NCBI RefSeq assembly: GCF_013184525.1
Contig: NZ_JAAOIZ010000001.1
Location: forward strand, 186,001-250,000
DNA length: 64,000 nucleotides
Reading direction: 5' to 3'
From: Chryseobacterium sp. LAM-KRS1
GTDB lineage: Bacteria; Bacteroidota; Bacteroidia; Flavobacteriales; Weeksellaceae
A program made the translations under genes and the position numbers. This document shows, in pieces, positions 8,298 through 17,641 of this stretch (its first letter is position 1; the number at the start of each line of letters is the position of its first letter). Under the pieces are notes generated by a model, which saw only the letters and a list, made by a program, of their open reading frames with translations, had not been told where the DNA came from and did no database searches.

Positions 8298-8354
8298 CTA
8301 TCCCAGATCTGAGTTAAATATTCTATAGTAATATGTTCCGTTATTTGTAATCAT
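8298..8354 (-). CDS. tyrA attenuation leader peptide
   Basis: An 18-codon frame reading MITNNGTYYYRIFNSDLG. It has three consecutive Tyr codons (8325-8333) followed by a Phe, and the stop (8298-8300) lies just upstream of a strong terminator and tyrA. This is the classical layout of amino-acid attenuation: ribosomes that stall on Tyr codons would favour an antiterminated leader. A TACCTTCG stretch (close to the -7 consensus) ends only a few bases before the ATG, so the leader may be almost leaderless. The alternative pairing is not resolved: GGATAGAG at the end of the leader frame can pair only partly with CCTCGTCC of the hairpin. Confidence 0.75.
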   Translation of the reverse strand: MITNNGTYYYRIFNSDLG

Positions 8355-8541
8355 GAAGCGAAGGTATAAAATATTTTTGAAATGATAAATATGATTTTGA
8401 TAGAAAGTTTTGCTTGTGAGGAAAGACTTTTGGTTTTATAATGCGACGAGTTTTGTCGCAATTCAAAGCTAACTTTGTACAAATGAAAAAGATGAAGTCA
8501 AAAATTTTCGATAAGTCTTTTCCTTGTGAGATAAAAAAGAT

Positions 8542-8549
8542 TACTTTTG
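8542..8549 (+). promoter_or_regulatory. -7 box of the T9SS/RHS operon
   Basis: TACTTTTG fits TAnnTTTG, and a TTG lies 15 bases upstream (8524-8526), shorter than the usual 19-20 spacing. It precedes the first gene of the three-gene RHS operon by about 40 bases. Confidence 0.5.
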
Positions 8550-8590
8550 CGGCAATTATAAAAAATGAATTTAACAATTAAACACAAGGC

Positions 8591-10213
8591 ATGAAAAAAC
8601 TCTACTTCAGTGTACTTTCTATGTGCATTATTTCCGGGCTATCGGCCCAGGAAGTGGTTTGGCAAAAAGATATCAAATCTTCTACCCAGGATTTCTTAAG
8701 CCAGGTAACCACAACAATCGATCAGCAGTATTTGATAACAGGAAGTGTCATACAGGCAGCAAATCAAAAGAAAGATGCTGGAAGTACCCAGCAAAATAAT
8801 GGTTACGACTTTCATTTGGTGAAACTGAACCAACAGGGAGACCAGGTTTGGGAAAAATATTTCTCAGGAAACAATCATGATTATTTGTCTTCTACCGTAG
8901 CTACCCAGGAGGGAGGCTTTTTGGTTTCGGGAACCTCATATTCCGGAAAGGGATCGGATAAAAAAGATGACTCGAAAGGAGGATCAGATATCTGGCTCAT
9001 TAGAATTAATGAATTTGGAGATGAATTGTGGCAGAAGACTTTAGGAACAAGTGCTGATGAAGAAGCCAGAGCGGTTATCCAAACCACAGATTTAGGATTT
9101 GTTGTAGCCGGAAATGTTCAGAATGCACCCAAAGGCTATGGTTCAAAAGATATCCTGATTATCAGACTTGATAAAAATGGAAAAGAACTCTCACAACTTA
9201 TTTTAGGAGGAAGGGGATTAGATGAAGTGGAAAAGATGATCCCCACAAGAGACGGAGGAGCACTTCTGGGAATCTATTCAAGAAGTTCAGAGTTTCGTGT
9301 TTCCGATTCCGGGAATCAAAACTCAGCTACAGGAACCTCAGGTTCCGTATCCCGTTATGCAAAAACAACTGAAAACTTTGGTGAAGGAGATTACTGGATC
9401 GTAAAACTAAACAAAGAGGGAAAGGTAGAATGGGAAAAGAACCTGGGAGGAAAAGGAGATGACCATCTAAGAACACTGGCTTTAACCTCAAACGGTTATA
9501 TCATCGGAGGAGAATCCAGAAGTGAGAGATCCGGAAACAAAACAGTAGGAATAGAAGAAGGAACAGATTTGTGGTTGGTTTCTTTAAATGAAAGAGGAGA
9601 TGAACAGTGGCAGAAGTCCTACAATTTCAAAAACAGGGATGTTTTGATGGGTATGACTGCCCTAAATCAGCTATCAACTGACAACTCTCAACCCTCAACT
9701 AAAGGAATTTTATTAGGCGGATATACACAGGCAGAAGGAAGAATAGAAGCAGATGATGAAACATTCTGGATGCTGTATTTGGACAGTAATGGAAATGAAC
9801 AGTGGAGAAAGCATGTAAAGGGAGAATCCAGAAAGAGAGAGGAAAGGTTATCAGATATTAAGCTGAACAGGGATGGTTCCATCATTTTAGCAGGAACCAG
9901 TGCAGAGGAATTAGGGAAGGAGAACTGGAAGATTGTGAAGCTGGGAGACAAGCAATTGGATCAGTTAATTGAAAAACAAGACATCAAGATCTACCCGAAT
10001 CCGGTATCAGATTATGCTTATGTGGAAATAGGCTTTGATTTCAGGGAAGCGGATATTACTTTGTATGATATGGGAGGAAGACAGCTTCAGAATCTAAAAA
10101 CCAAGAATAAGGTAACAAAGATTAATACGCAGCCGTTGATACAAGGTGCTTACCTGGTGGTCATCAAGACAGATACGAATAAAACAGCGAATTCTAAATT
10201 GATTAAGAAATAA
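8591..10213 (+). CDS. T9SS type A sorting domain protein with propeller-like repeats
   Basis: A 540-residue exported protein. Signal peptide to about residue 19 (LSAQE). Repeats of about 50-60 residues follow, with the pattern D-x-x-L/I-V-K/R-L-N/D...G...W-x-K...GG, suggesting a beta-propeller-like domain. The C-terminal 75 residues (IYPNPVSDYAYVEI ... LIKK) are a type A sorting domain recognised by the type IX secretion system, predicting release to the cell surface. It lies 6 bases upstream of the RHS half-shell gene, so co-transcription is likely. Its role in the RHS system is unknown; a surface or delivery accessory is a guess. Confidence 0.8.
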   Translation: MKKLYFSVLSMCIISGLSAQEVVWQKDIKSSTQDFLSQVTTTIDQQYLITGSVIQAANQKKDAGSTQQNNGYDFHLVKLNQQGDQVWEKYFSGNNHDYLSSTVATQEGGFLVSGTSYSGKGSDKKDDSKGGSDIWLIRINEFGDELWQKTLGTSADEEARAVIQTTDLGFVVAGNVQNAPKGYGSKDILIIRLDKNGKELSQLILGGRGLDEVEKMIPTRDGGALLGIYSRSSEFRVSDSGNQNSATGTSGSVSRYAKTTENFGEGDYWIVKLNKEGKVEWEKNLGGKGDDHLRTLALTSNGYIIGGESRSERSGNKTVGIEEGTDLWLVSLNERGDEQWQKSYNFKNRDVLMGMTALNQLSTDNSQPSTKGILLGGYTQAEGRIEADDETFWMLYLDSNGNEQWRKHVKGESRKREERLSDIKLNRDGSIILAGTSAEELGKENWKIVKLGDKQLDQLIEKQDIKIYPNPVSDYAYVEIGFDFREADITLYDMGGRQLQNLKTKNKVTKINTQPLIQGAYLVVIKTDTNKTANSKLIKK

Positions 10214-10219
10214 TATAAG

Positions 10220-13036
10220 ATGAAAAAAATAGAACGCAATATTTTTATATTAATAGCTCTTTTGGGCATTATTAGTATCTCAGCACAAGATAAAATAGGA
10301 CTTCAAAAGTATGATTATGTAACCAACGGTGATGCTAATTTGTTTCAGGGCATACCCAATATTTCTTTTCCGTTATTTAATGTTACAGTACCAACAACGG
10401 GAGTTAATATCAATTTGTCCCTAAGTTATACTGCAGTTAGCGGTTCATCCTTTAACCTTATCAGTGATGTCGGAAAAGGATGGAATCTATCTCCAATAGG
10501 AAATATTGTGAGAAATAAAACGACAGTTGATACTGATTTTTATATTCCAACAGGAACTGCCAAAGAGGCCTGGTCTGATGTATATTATTATGATTATCCA
10601 GGTGGAAGTGGAAAGTTTTATATTGGAATGGATAAGACGAGTGGTGAATTAATAGGTGTTCATACTATGCCTTCCAATGATAAGATCATTGTTACCAAAG
10701 ATAATGCAAAACCTAATAAAGTAAAATCATTTACCATCGTAGATACTAAAGGAAACCGTTACCTATTTGACAAAACGAATATTAATAAAATGTATATAGG
10801 TGATGGTTTCGATACAACTCCTATAGCTATAGCACAGAAAACCAAATTTATCAATAGCGGATTTTTTCTGTCAAAAATTTTCAATGTCAAAAATGAAGAG
10901 GTCGCTACGATTGAATACTTGACTGCTACAGAGAATATTACCCAACCATCCGGAACTCTCCAAACTCAAAAAATAAAGAAAATATTGATTAATGGAGTTG
11001 GTAGTATTGAATATGATTATGTTAACAATGGTACACCCACTAACCTTAATTCACCTGGTGACAAAGATTGGTATGTGTTGAAAAAAGTAATACTAAAGAA
11101 CACTCAAAACCAAATTATTAATCAATACGGCTTTACCAATACAGGGTATTTAAAAGAGCTGATCAACATAGATAAAAATAATAATCCTGTACAGAAATTT
11201 AGTTTTGAATACAATAATGAGAACTATTCCGGACCAAATATGTTGATAGATAATTTTGGATATCCATCTTATTACGATCCTTGTAATATGGATGATGGAG
11301 AATTGCGCACTCCTTATTTCACCAACCGTAATACAGTTAACTATGGTTCTTTAAAACGTATTATTTTACCTACCGGAGGAATTACAGAATATGAATTCGA
11401 ATCACATTCTTCTGCCGGGTCAAACAATTGCTCAGGAGCCAATTGCTACTATGATAATTATGATTTTGATAAAATATACACTTTAAATTTTGATACTCAA
11501 GTATCAAGCCTTTATACAATTACTTTACCAGTGGGATATCAAAGTGATCTATTTATAAAATACAATTATACTCTTCATCCTTCTGCTCCCGGACACCCTG
11601 GTATTATATACGACATAAAATATACGATCAATAATCAAACTCCAAATAAATTTGTAAATCCGGTAACTCAACAAGAATGTTTTGACGTAGATCGATTTAA
11701 TTTTTTCAATTCAGACCCTCTTAATGTTAAATTTTCAGGTTTAAAAAAAGGATATGGAACCGTGGAAATATATGCCCCTAAGCAGCAGAGAAAAGATAAA
11801 AATATTTATGGAAATGGATTAAGAATTAAAAGCATTAAAAATTTCAATCCAGGTTCTACAATACCTATAAGTTATACACTCTATGATTATGCTACTTTTA
11901 CCGATCCATTATTATCCAGTGGCTTTGGAGTAAATTATTCCGTAAATATGCAGTATTTAGAAGGCAGTCCGAAGGCAACGACGCCAGTAGGATATACGAA
12001 TATTAAGGCCACAAATATGATTGATAAGAGTTATTCAAAATATTATTTTTATCCTTATACCACTTTTTTAGGTCTTCCATCTTCTTTTAGTAGTGACGAT
12101 GATAAAAGTATGAGTGACTACCTTTTTACAATGGGACTCTTACAAAAAAAGGAAGACTATAGTCCTACCAATCAACTTTTGCAGAAATCTGAAATGCAAT
12201 ACACCTATAAAGATGTGCCACTTGCTAATATCAACTTTAATGGAAACCCTGTAAAAAAGATCAATATCTCTAAACAGTCTTCCACTACTGAAAATTATAT
12301 TGCTGGAACTACCAAAAAATTGGTAAGCTCTTCTGAAAGCCAGTTTGAAGATATTTACAACAATATGACTTCTTCAAAAGAAACCTTATCAGATGGAACT
12401 ATTGTGGAAAAAACGATTCTTTATCCTGCTGATAAAGGGATTCAGAAACTTCTGACGGCAAATATGGTAGATGTTCCATTGGAAACTTCTGTTAAAAAAA
12501 ACGGCAAGCTTATAGGAAAAGCGGAAACAAAATTTGACAATGCTGCTCATCTTTATCCCACTTCCATGATTAGCTATAATATGGAAAATCAAACAGCGAT
12601 GGGAGGTGGGACTTTAGATATTTATGATAATAAAGGAAACCTTGTACAAACTACAGCAAAAAACGGAATTCCTACCACAACCATTTGGGGATATTACCAA
12701 AGCCAACCTATTGCTGTGATCTCGGGTGCAACGTATCCACAGGTAGCTAATCTGGCCACTGTAAAGGCAGCTATTACAGCATCTAATAATGACCGTGACA
12801 ATCCTGCAACCGAACCTGCTTTTTTAACGGCCTTAGAAAACCTGAGAAATGACATCGCCTTAAAAGATTTTAGCATAACAGCAACTACTTACGACCCATT
12901 AATTGGTGTTACCAATAGTATTTCGGCGAACGGAATCAGAATAACTAACGTATACGATAATGCGAATCGATTGATTAAAGTAACCAATGCTGAAGGTAAA
13001 ACACTGCAGGAATATCAATATAACTACAAACAGTAG
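10220..13036 (+). CDS. RHS/YD-repeat shell protein, first half
   Basis: A 938-residue protein with a signal peptide (SISAQ near residue 22). The N-terminal segment (GDANLFQGIPNISFPLF, NLSLSYTA, DVGKGWNLSP) is like the entry domain of large SpvB/TcB/RHS shells. It ends with YD-type repeat sequence (VYDNANRLIKVTNAEGKTL). It lacks a toxin domain and stops cleanly; a second RHS protein starts 75 bases later. The pair resembles the TcB/TcC division of one cocoon into two chains. The GC-poor middle has no recognisable enzyme motif. Confidence 0.7.
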   Translation: MKKIERNIFILIALLGIISISAQDKIGLQKYDYVTNGDANLFQGIPNISFPLFNVTVPTTGVNINLSLSYTAVSGSSFNLISDVGKGWNLSPIGNIVRNKTTVDTDFYIPTGTAKEAWSDVYYYDYPGGSGKFYIGMDKTSGELIGVHTMPSNDKIIVTKDNAKPNKVKSFTIVDTKGNRYLFDKTNINKMYIGDGFDTTPIAIAQKTKFINSGFFLSKIFNVKNEEVATIEYLTATENITQPSGTLQTQKIKKILINGVGSIEYDYVNNGTPTNLNSPGDKDWYVLKKVILKNTQNQIINQYGFTNTGYLKELINIDKNNNPVQKFSFEYNNENYSGPNMLIDNFGYPSYYDPCNMDDGELRTPYFTNRNTVNYGSLKRIILPTGGITEYEFESHSSAGSNNCSGANCYYDNYDFDKIYTLNFDTQVSSLYTITLPVGYQSDLFIKYNYTLHPSAPGHPGIIYDIKYTINNQTPNKFVNPVTQQECFDVDRFNFFNSDPLNVKFSGLKKGYGTVEIYAPKQQRKDKNIYGNGLRIKSIKNFNPGSTIPISYTLYDYATFTDPLLSSGFGVNYSVNMQYLEGSPKATTPVGYTNIKATNMIDKSYSKYYFYPYTTFLGLPSSFSSDDDKSMSDYLFTMGLLQKKEDYSPTNQLLQKSEMQYTYKDVPLANINFNGNPVKKINISKQSSTTENYIAGTTKKLVSSSESQFEDIYNNMTSSKETLSDGTIVEKTILYPADKGIQKLLTANMVDVPLETSVKKNGKLIGKAETKFDNAAHLYPTSMISYNMENQTAMGGGTLDIYDNKGNLVQTTAKNGIPTTTIWGYYQSQPIAVISGATYPQVANLATVKAAITASNNDRDNPATEPAFLTALENLRNDIALKDFSITATTYDPLIGVTNSISANGIRITNVYDNANRLIKVTNAEGKTLQEYQYNYKQ

Positions 13037-13111
13037 ATGTATAATGTACTTAATTAAAAATGTATTAAGTAAATGCATGAGTACATAATACATAATACAA
13101 AATCAAAACTT

Positions 13112-16100
13112 ATGAAAAGAATTTTAAATATTTTTACCATATTGTTTGTAGCGGGATCATCTTTTGCACAAACATACCCCAGCACTGCTGAGAATTTTAT
13201 TTATACTAAAAATTGTCTTGATGCGGACTGTGTCAGGAAAACAGAAACCGTAGAATATTTTGATGGACTTGGGAGACCTGTTCAGACCATTGCGATAAAA
13301 GCCACTCCCCTTGGAAGGGATGTAGTGACTCCTATTGAATATAATCCACTTGGAAAACAGGTTAAAGATTATCTTCCTATACCTCAGCCGGGAACACAAG
13401 ATGGGGCCATTTATGGAAATCCCCTTGATAATGCTTCGGCTGCGGGATATGGAAATGAAAAGATTTATTCCGAAAAGATCTACGATAATGTATATACCAA
13501 TCGTGTGAAACAAGTAATTTCGGTTGGTACGGCCTGGGCACAGAAACCTATTGATATGGGCTACGATACCAATATTAATGGTGAAGTGAAAAAATATACC
13601 ATTACCACAAATTGGCTTGAAAACAGAACTGATTCCGGAATTGCCCTGTCTGGAAACTATGCTGCAAATCAGTTAATGAAAACAACCATTACTGATGAGG
13701 ATCTAAACACGACCACGGAGTTTAAAAATGGTGAAGGAAAAACGGTCTTGGTAAGGAAAAACGATGGAACAAAAGACATAGATACTTACTATTTATATAA
13801 TGAATTTGGCCAGTTGGTATATGTATTACCTCCATTGGCTGTTGCTACAACAGCACCCGATCAGACTAAATTGGATGCCCTTTGTTATCAATATCGTTAC
13901 GACGGCGTAGGGAAGCTCGTTGAAAAAAAATTACCGGGAAAGGGCTGGGAATATATCATTTATGATCAGCAGGACCGGATAATTCTAACACAGGATGCTA
14001 ACCTAAGGACAACTACCAATACTTTTGGAGCAAAAGGATGGATGTTTACGAAGTATGATAAGTATGGAAGAGTTACATATACAGGATTTTATCCGAGTAC
14101 AGAATTAAGATCAGCGTTGCAAAACTCGGTTAATGGGATTACAGTAAATCCTGCCAATAATGAAGAGAGAAGCTCATCTTCCTTTACAGCAAATGGAATA
14201 GATATTTATTATACCCAAAATGCTTTTCCGAAAATAAATCTCAAAATAATAAGTGTTAACTATTATGATACCTATCCTTCATATAGTTTCAACCCTGCTT
14301 TTCCATCTACTATATTGAACCAGACGGTGATAACGGATGTACAAAATACTTCTGTAAATACCAAAGGCCTTCCTGTTATGTCAATGGTGAAAAATATTGA
14401 AGACGATAAATGGACAAAGAATTATGTGTATTACGACAATAAAGGACGGGCTATCGGAGGATATTCTATTAATCACTTGGGAGGCTATACCAAAACAGAA
14501 ACAGAATTTGACTTTGCAGGCATAACAAAGCAGTCGAAGGTATATCATAAAAGGTTGGTAGCAGACACTGAAAAAATTATTACCCAAACTTATGAATATG
14601 ACAACCAGAACAGGCTGAAAAAACAATGGCATCAGGTCAATGGCCAGCCTCAGGAACTTCTTGCTGAAAACTTTTACAATGAATTATTACAACTGTCTCA
14701 GAAAAAAGTAGGGAACAATTTGCAAAGTATCGATTACACTTATAATGTAAGAGGTTCTGTAATTAAAATGAACGATCCCGGTAATCTGGGAACCAAACTA
14801 TTTGGATATGAGCTAAAATATCAGAATCCTGCCAATACTTCATTGTCCACAGGTAAATATAACGGCAATATTGCTGAAGTAACCTGGAAAACTGCGGCTG
14901 ATCAGGTTTTAAGAAGGTATAATTATCAATATGATCCTTTGAATAGATTAAAGAAGGGAACCTATTCGGAACCTAATGCTTCTGTTCCAGAGAACAATTT
15001 ATACAATGAGTCGGTTGTATATGATATGAATAGCAATATTACTTCATTGCAGAGGAATGGAAAAAACTCAGTGGGAGCGGCTGGATTAATAGATAATTTA
15101 ACTTATACATACAGCGGAAATAAGCTCAACACTGTTAAGGATTCATCCGGAAATTATGCCGGATATCCGGATAGCTCAGGAACAATGATCACGTATGATG
15201 ATAATGGAAATATGAAGAACCATGTGGACAAAGGAGTTTTACAGATTGATTATAATTTTCTGAACCTACCGGATTATGTGATGTTTGATAAAACCTATAA
15301 TCCAAGGCTTTCCGGAACCCAGGATGCTGAATACAATGTTAATACCAGATATTTATACAGGGCAGACGGTGTTAAGCTTAAGAAGACTTACCTGTATGGT
15401 TCGGGAGAAGAGAATTTAGAAACCTTTACTATAACAGAATATGTAGATGGATTCCAATATGAAAACACAGCGAGCATTATTAAGCCAACGGCACCTCTTA
15501 CTTTAAAATTTGTTCCAACCTCCGAAGGATACTATAATTTTGAAAATAATAAGTATATTTACAGCTATAGTGACCATTTAGGAAATGTGCGTATAAGTTA
15601 TACAAAAAATGGAGCAGGAACCCAGATTGTTGAAGAAAATAACTATTACCCTTTTGGACTAAATCATCAAGGCTATAACAGCTTAGGAGGTAATCCAGCC
15701 TACAGTTATGGATACAACGGCAAAGAATTACAAAAAGAAACAGGATGGAGTGATTATGGTGCCAGAATGTACATGTCCGATATTGGAAGATGGGGTGTAA
15801 TTGATCCATTAGCAGAGCAATACAGAAGGCTTACCCCTTATAATTATGCCGCTAATAATCCTATTATGTTTATCGATCCTGATGGGAGGAAAATAAAAGC
15901 TCCGGACAGCAGTGGCGAAGGAATGTCGCTTTACCATGGAGCCACTCCGGGTATGGTGGAATATGTGGGACCTGGAAGCCGTTCCGGTATTTTAAAATTT
16001 CTGGGGTTAGAAGATGAAATGGGTAATTTTTATATTAGAACTGATGGTGGCGGTGGCGGTGGCGATCCTACTCCGAAAAAAAATGACGGTCCCAATTTAA

Positions 16101-16771
16101 TACAAAGAATTGGTAATTTCTTTAGTAATCTTTTTGGTGGAAAGAAAAGTACTTCTTCCGGACATGCAGTAAAAGCAACGATAATAAGTATGGCTTTAAT
16201 TCCGGAAGGAGTTGTTACCGAATCATCTAGAGCAGCTGTTGGGACTGGTTTGTTTTCTACGGCTGGTCTTACAGTAGGAGCTATATTCGTGCCTACAATG
16301 ATTGGAGAACCGGAATTTAACTGGACAAAGCAATTTGACGCAACTATAGATGTCTCGATAAGTGGGGAAATATCAAGAGGGGATACAAATCGTAATGGTA
16401 TATTATTATATAGAGGAGTATCTTCTGCAGGCTCTACTGAAATTCAACGCCAAGCATATAATGAAGCACTATTTGGAATTGCTATACCTAATGGCTTAAG
16501 AAATGGAGAAACTGCTCATTGGGATATGGATGATCACGCCATAGGTGATAATTATTCAGTTTTTACATCTTGGACAACAGATATAGGAACTGCTCGTCAT
16601 TTTGCTAAAGGTCCATTAGGAAATGCATCTGGAGTTATATTATCAAAAAGATTTAAAATAGGAGTTAATGCAATACCAAATGTTTTACGTGAAGGAAGGA
16701 AAATGCAAGAAAATGAATGGTTAATCTTCGGACCTGTGATAAGAGCAAATGTACAATATGTAAAACCTTAA
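13112..16771 (+). CDS. DUF6443 RHS core protein with C-terminal ADP-ribosyltransferase-like toxin
   Basis: 1219 residues from the ATG at 13112, chosen because it gives a signal peptide (FVAGSSFAQ). Order: DUF6443-like N-terminus (ETVEYFDGLGRPVQTIAIKA), YD repeats, and the RHS core end (YGYNGKELQKE near 866; GRWGVIDPLAEQYR and NPIMFIDPDGR near 892-930). A variable tip then begins, with a Gly-rich linker and hydrophobic helix. The tip carries LLYRGVS (Arg1101), VFTSWTTD (Ser1153) and QENEW (Glu1200, Glu1202), the R-S-ExE pattern of ADP-ribosyltransferases. Predicted role: a polymorphic toxin released from the RHS shell. No T9SS sorting domain is present. An immunity candidate follows 3 bases later. 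Confidence 0.8.
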   Translation: MKRILNIFTILFVAGSSFAQTYPSTAENFIYTKNCLDADCVRKTETVEYFDGLGRPVQTIAIKATPLGRDVVTPIEYNPLGKQVKDYLPIPQPGTQDGAIYGNPLDNASAAGYGNEKIYSEKIYDNVYTNRVKQVISVGTAWAQKPIDMGYDTNINGEVKKYTITTNWLENRTDSGIALSGNYAANQLMKTTITDEDLNTTTEFKNGEGKTVLVRKNDGTKDIDTYYLYNEFGQLVYVLPPLAVATTAPDQTKLDALCYQYRYDGVGKLVEKKLPGKGWEYIIYDQQDRIILTQDANLRTTTNTFGAKGWMFTKYDKYGRVTYTGFYPSTELRSALQNSVNGITVNPANNEERSSSSFTANGIDIYYTQNAFPKINLKIISVNYYDTYPSYSFNPAFPSTILNQTVITDVQNTSVNTKGLPVMSMVKNIEDDKWTKNYVYYDNKGRAIGGYSINHLGGYTKTETEFDFAGITKQSKVYHKRLVADTEKIITQTYEYDNQNRLKKQWHQVNGQPQELLAENFYNELLQLSQKKVGNNLQSIDYTYNVRGSVIKMNDPGNLGTKLFGYELKYQNPANTSLSTGKYNGNIAEVTWKTAADQVLRRYNYQYDPLNRLKKGTYSEPNASVPENNLYNESVVYDMNSNITSLQRNGKNSVGAAGLIDNLTYTYSGNKLNTVKDSSGNYAGYPDSSGTMITYDDNGNMKNHVDKGVLQIDYNFLNLPDYVMFDKTYNPRLSGTQDAEYNVNTRYLYRADGVKLKKTYLYGSGEENLETFTITEYVDGFQYENTASIIKPTAPLTLKFVPTSEGYYNFENNKYIYSYSDHLGNVRISYTKNGAGTQIVEENNYYPFGLNHQGYNSLGGNPAYSYGYNGKELQKETGWSDYGARMYMSDIGRWGVIDPLAEQYRRLTPYNYAANNPIMFIDPDGRKIKAPDSSGEGMSLYHGATPGMVEYVGPGSRSGILKFLGLEDEMGNFYIRTDGGGGGGDPTPKKNDGPNLIQRIGNFFSNLFGGKKSTSSGHAVKATIISMALIPEGVVTESSRAAVGTGLFSTAGLTVGAIFVPTMIGEPEFNWTKQFDATIDVSISGEISRGDTNRNGILLYRGVSSAGSTEIQRQAYNEALFGIAIPNGLRNGETAHWDMDDHAIGDNYSVFTSWTTDIGTARHFAKGPLGNASGVILSKRFKIGVNAIPNVLREGRKMQENEWLIFGPVIRANVQYVKP

Positions 16772-16774
16772 CAA

Positions 16775-17092
16775 ATGAAAACAAAAAAAGATATTTTTAA
16801 TTTGATAAAACACAGCGTTAATTTATCTGACGAATTTGATAATTATCATATAAGAGTAAGTAATGGAAAATTTGAGAGAGAAAATATGATTGTAGTATAT
16901 AAAATCAGAGAAAGAATTGCTATTGATAATAAAAATTATAAACTTGCTGATCAACTGCATCAATTAATTATTGGTTTTGAAAGTTATTCTGGAATTTTAT
17001 TAAAAGGAGTGGATATTTGTGGTAAAAACTATTCTGGTCTCTTTTTTTTTAGTGAAGATTGGAGTAAAATTATAGGATATTTAGAAGATTAA
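16775..17092 (+). CDS. Putative immunity protein of the RHS toxin
   Basis: A 105-residue acidic/basic mixed cytoplasmic protein, starting 3 bases after the RHS toxin stop. Position, size and visibly higher AT content are those of an immunity gene. The C-terminal segment GLFFFSEDWSKIIGYL resembles the end of the 20491-20814 protein (LVFFFTEDYSTILLDY), suggesting a shared immunity fold. No catalytic motif is seen. Expected to neutralise the ADP-ribosyltransferase tip; assigned by context only. Confidence 0.65.
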   Translation: MKTKKDIFNLIKHSVNLSDEFDNYHIRVSNGKFERENMIVVYKIRERIAIDNKNYKLADQLHQLIIGFESYSGILLKGVDICGKNYSGLFFFSEDWSKIIGYLED

Positions 17093-17127
17093 TTCAAAGG
17101 AAGAATGAAATTTGCAGAATTTCTTTC

Positions 17128-17564
17128 CCCTGCTGGCGCGAGCGTTACGCTCGTGCCCGAATAAGATTAACAATCTATATATAAATCCGAGAAGGTACAC
17201 TTTCTCGGATTTTTATTAGGAGAAAGACGGGGCATATTTTATAAGTTTTGCTACAGTATTTTGGATAGATAGTTTTACGAGAATGGAATACTTTAGCAGG
17301 CAAAAGAAATTCAAATAGTGAAAAGATTTCAATTTTGGCAACAACATAACAAACCTATTGAAATATGGTCTTTAAAGGTCTTTGAGCAAAATTAAATTAC
17401 ATCCGTCAGAATCCTATTGAAAGTGTTTTTTGTAACAGAACCTTATGAATGGAAATATGGTAGTGTAAGAAACTACTATAATGATGATCATGAAATTTTG
17501 GAAATATATTTAAATTTGTAATTAGTGAATGGGCAACGAGCGTGATGCTCGCGCCAGCGTGGGG
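17128..17564 (+). mobile_element. REP-bounded, internally deleted RAYT element, copy A
   Basis: Left REP palindrome at 17132-17157 (GCTGGCGCGAGCGTTACGCT core) and inverted right REP at 17532-17558. Outer bases CCCCT and GTGGGG extend the terminal inverted repeat. Just inside the left REP is a terminator hairpin (17183-17215). The interior encodes two pieces of a REP-associated tyrosine transposase: the N-terminal FISFATVFWIDSFTR (about 17230-17285) and the C-terminal QFWQQHNKPIEIWSLKVF, then, after frameshifts, TEPYEWKYG (about 17330-17522). The catalytic HUH/Tyr middle is deleted, so it is non-autonomous. Confidence 0.82.
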
Positions 17565-17641
17565 AATACAGGAATGGTACAGCTATTCAACAAAATTTTA
17601 ATATAATAATTACAAAATATGGTGTTAAAACAATTAAATAA
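17561..17641 (+). pseudogene. Decayed RHS toxin-tip 3' end, module 1
   Basis: An open frame from the right REP of copy A ends ...NGTAIQQNFNIIITKYGVKTIK at a TAA at 17639-17641, overlapping the next gene's start by 23 bases. It has no start codon and no RHS core. It is read as the surviving C-terminal end of a displaced toxin tip, by analogy with the clearer cases at 21206 and 22192. Confidence 0.45.

Noticed and set aside
8341..8577. 78-residue minus-strand ORF upstream of tyrA
   Set aside because: Low-complexity hydrophobic and basic translation, overlaps promoter sequences of both divergent genes, and is out of frame with the convincing Tyr leader peptide.
16046..16068. GGTGGC tandem as a microsatellite or recombination site
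   Set aside because: It encodes a glycine linker in frame within the RHS tip, a common feature between core and toxin; no flanking repeat.
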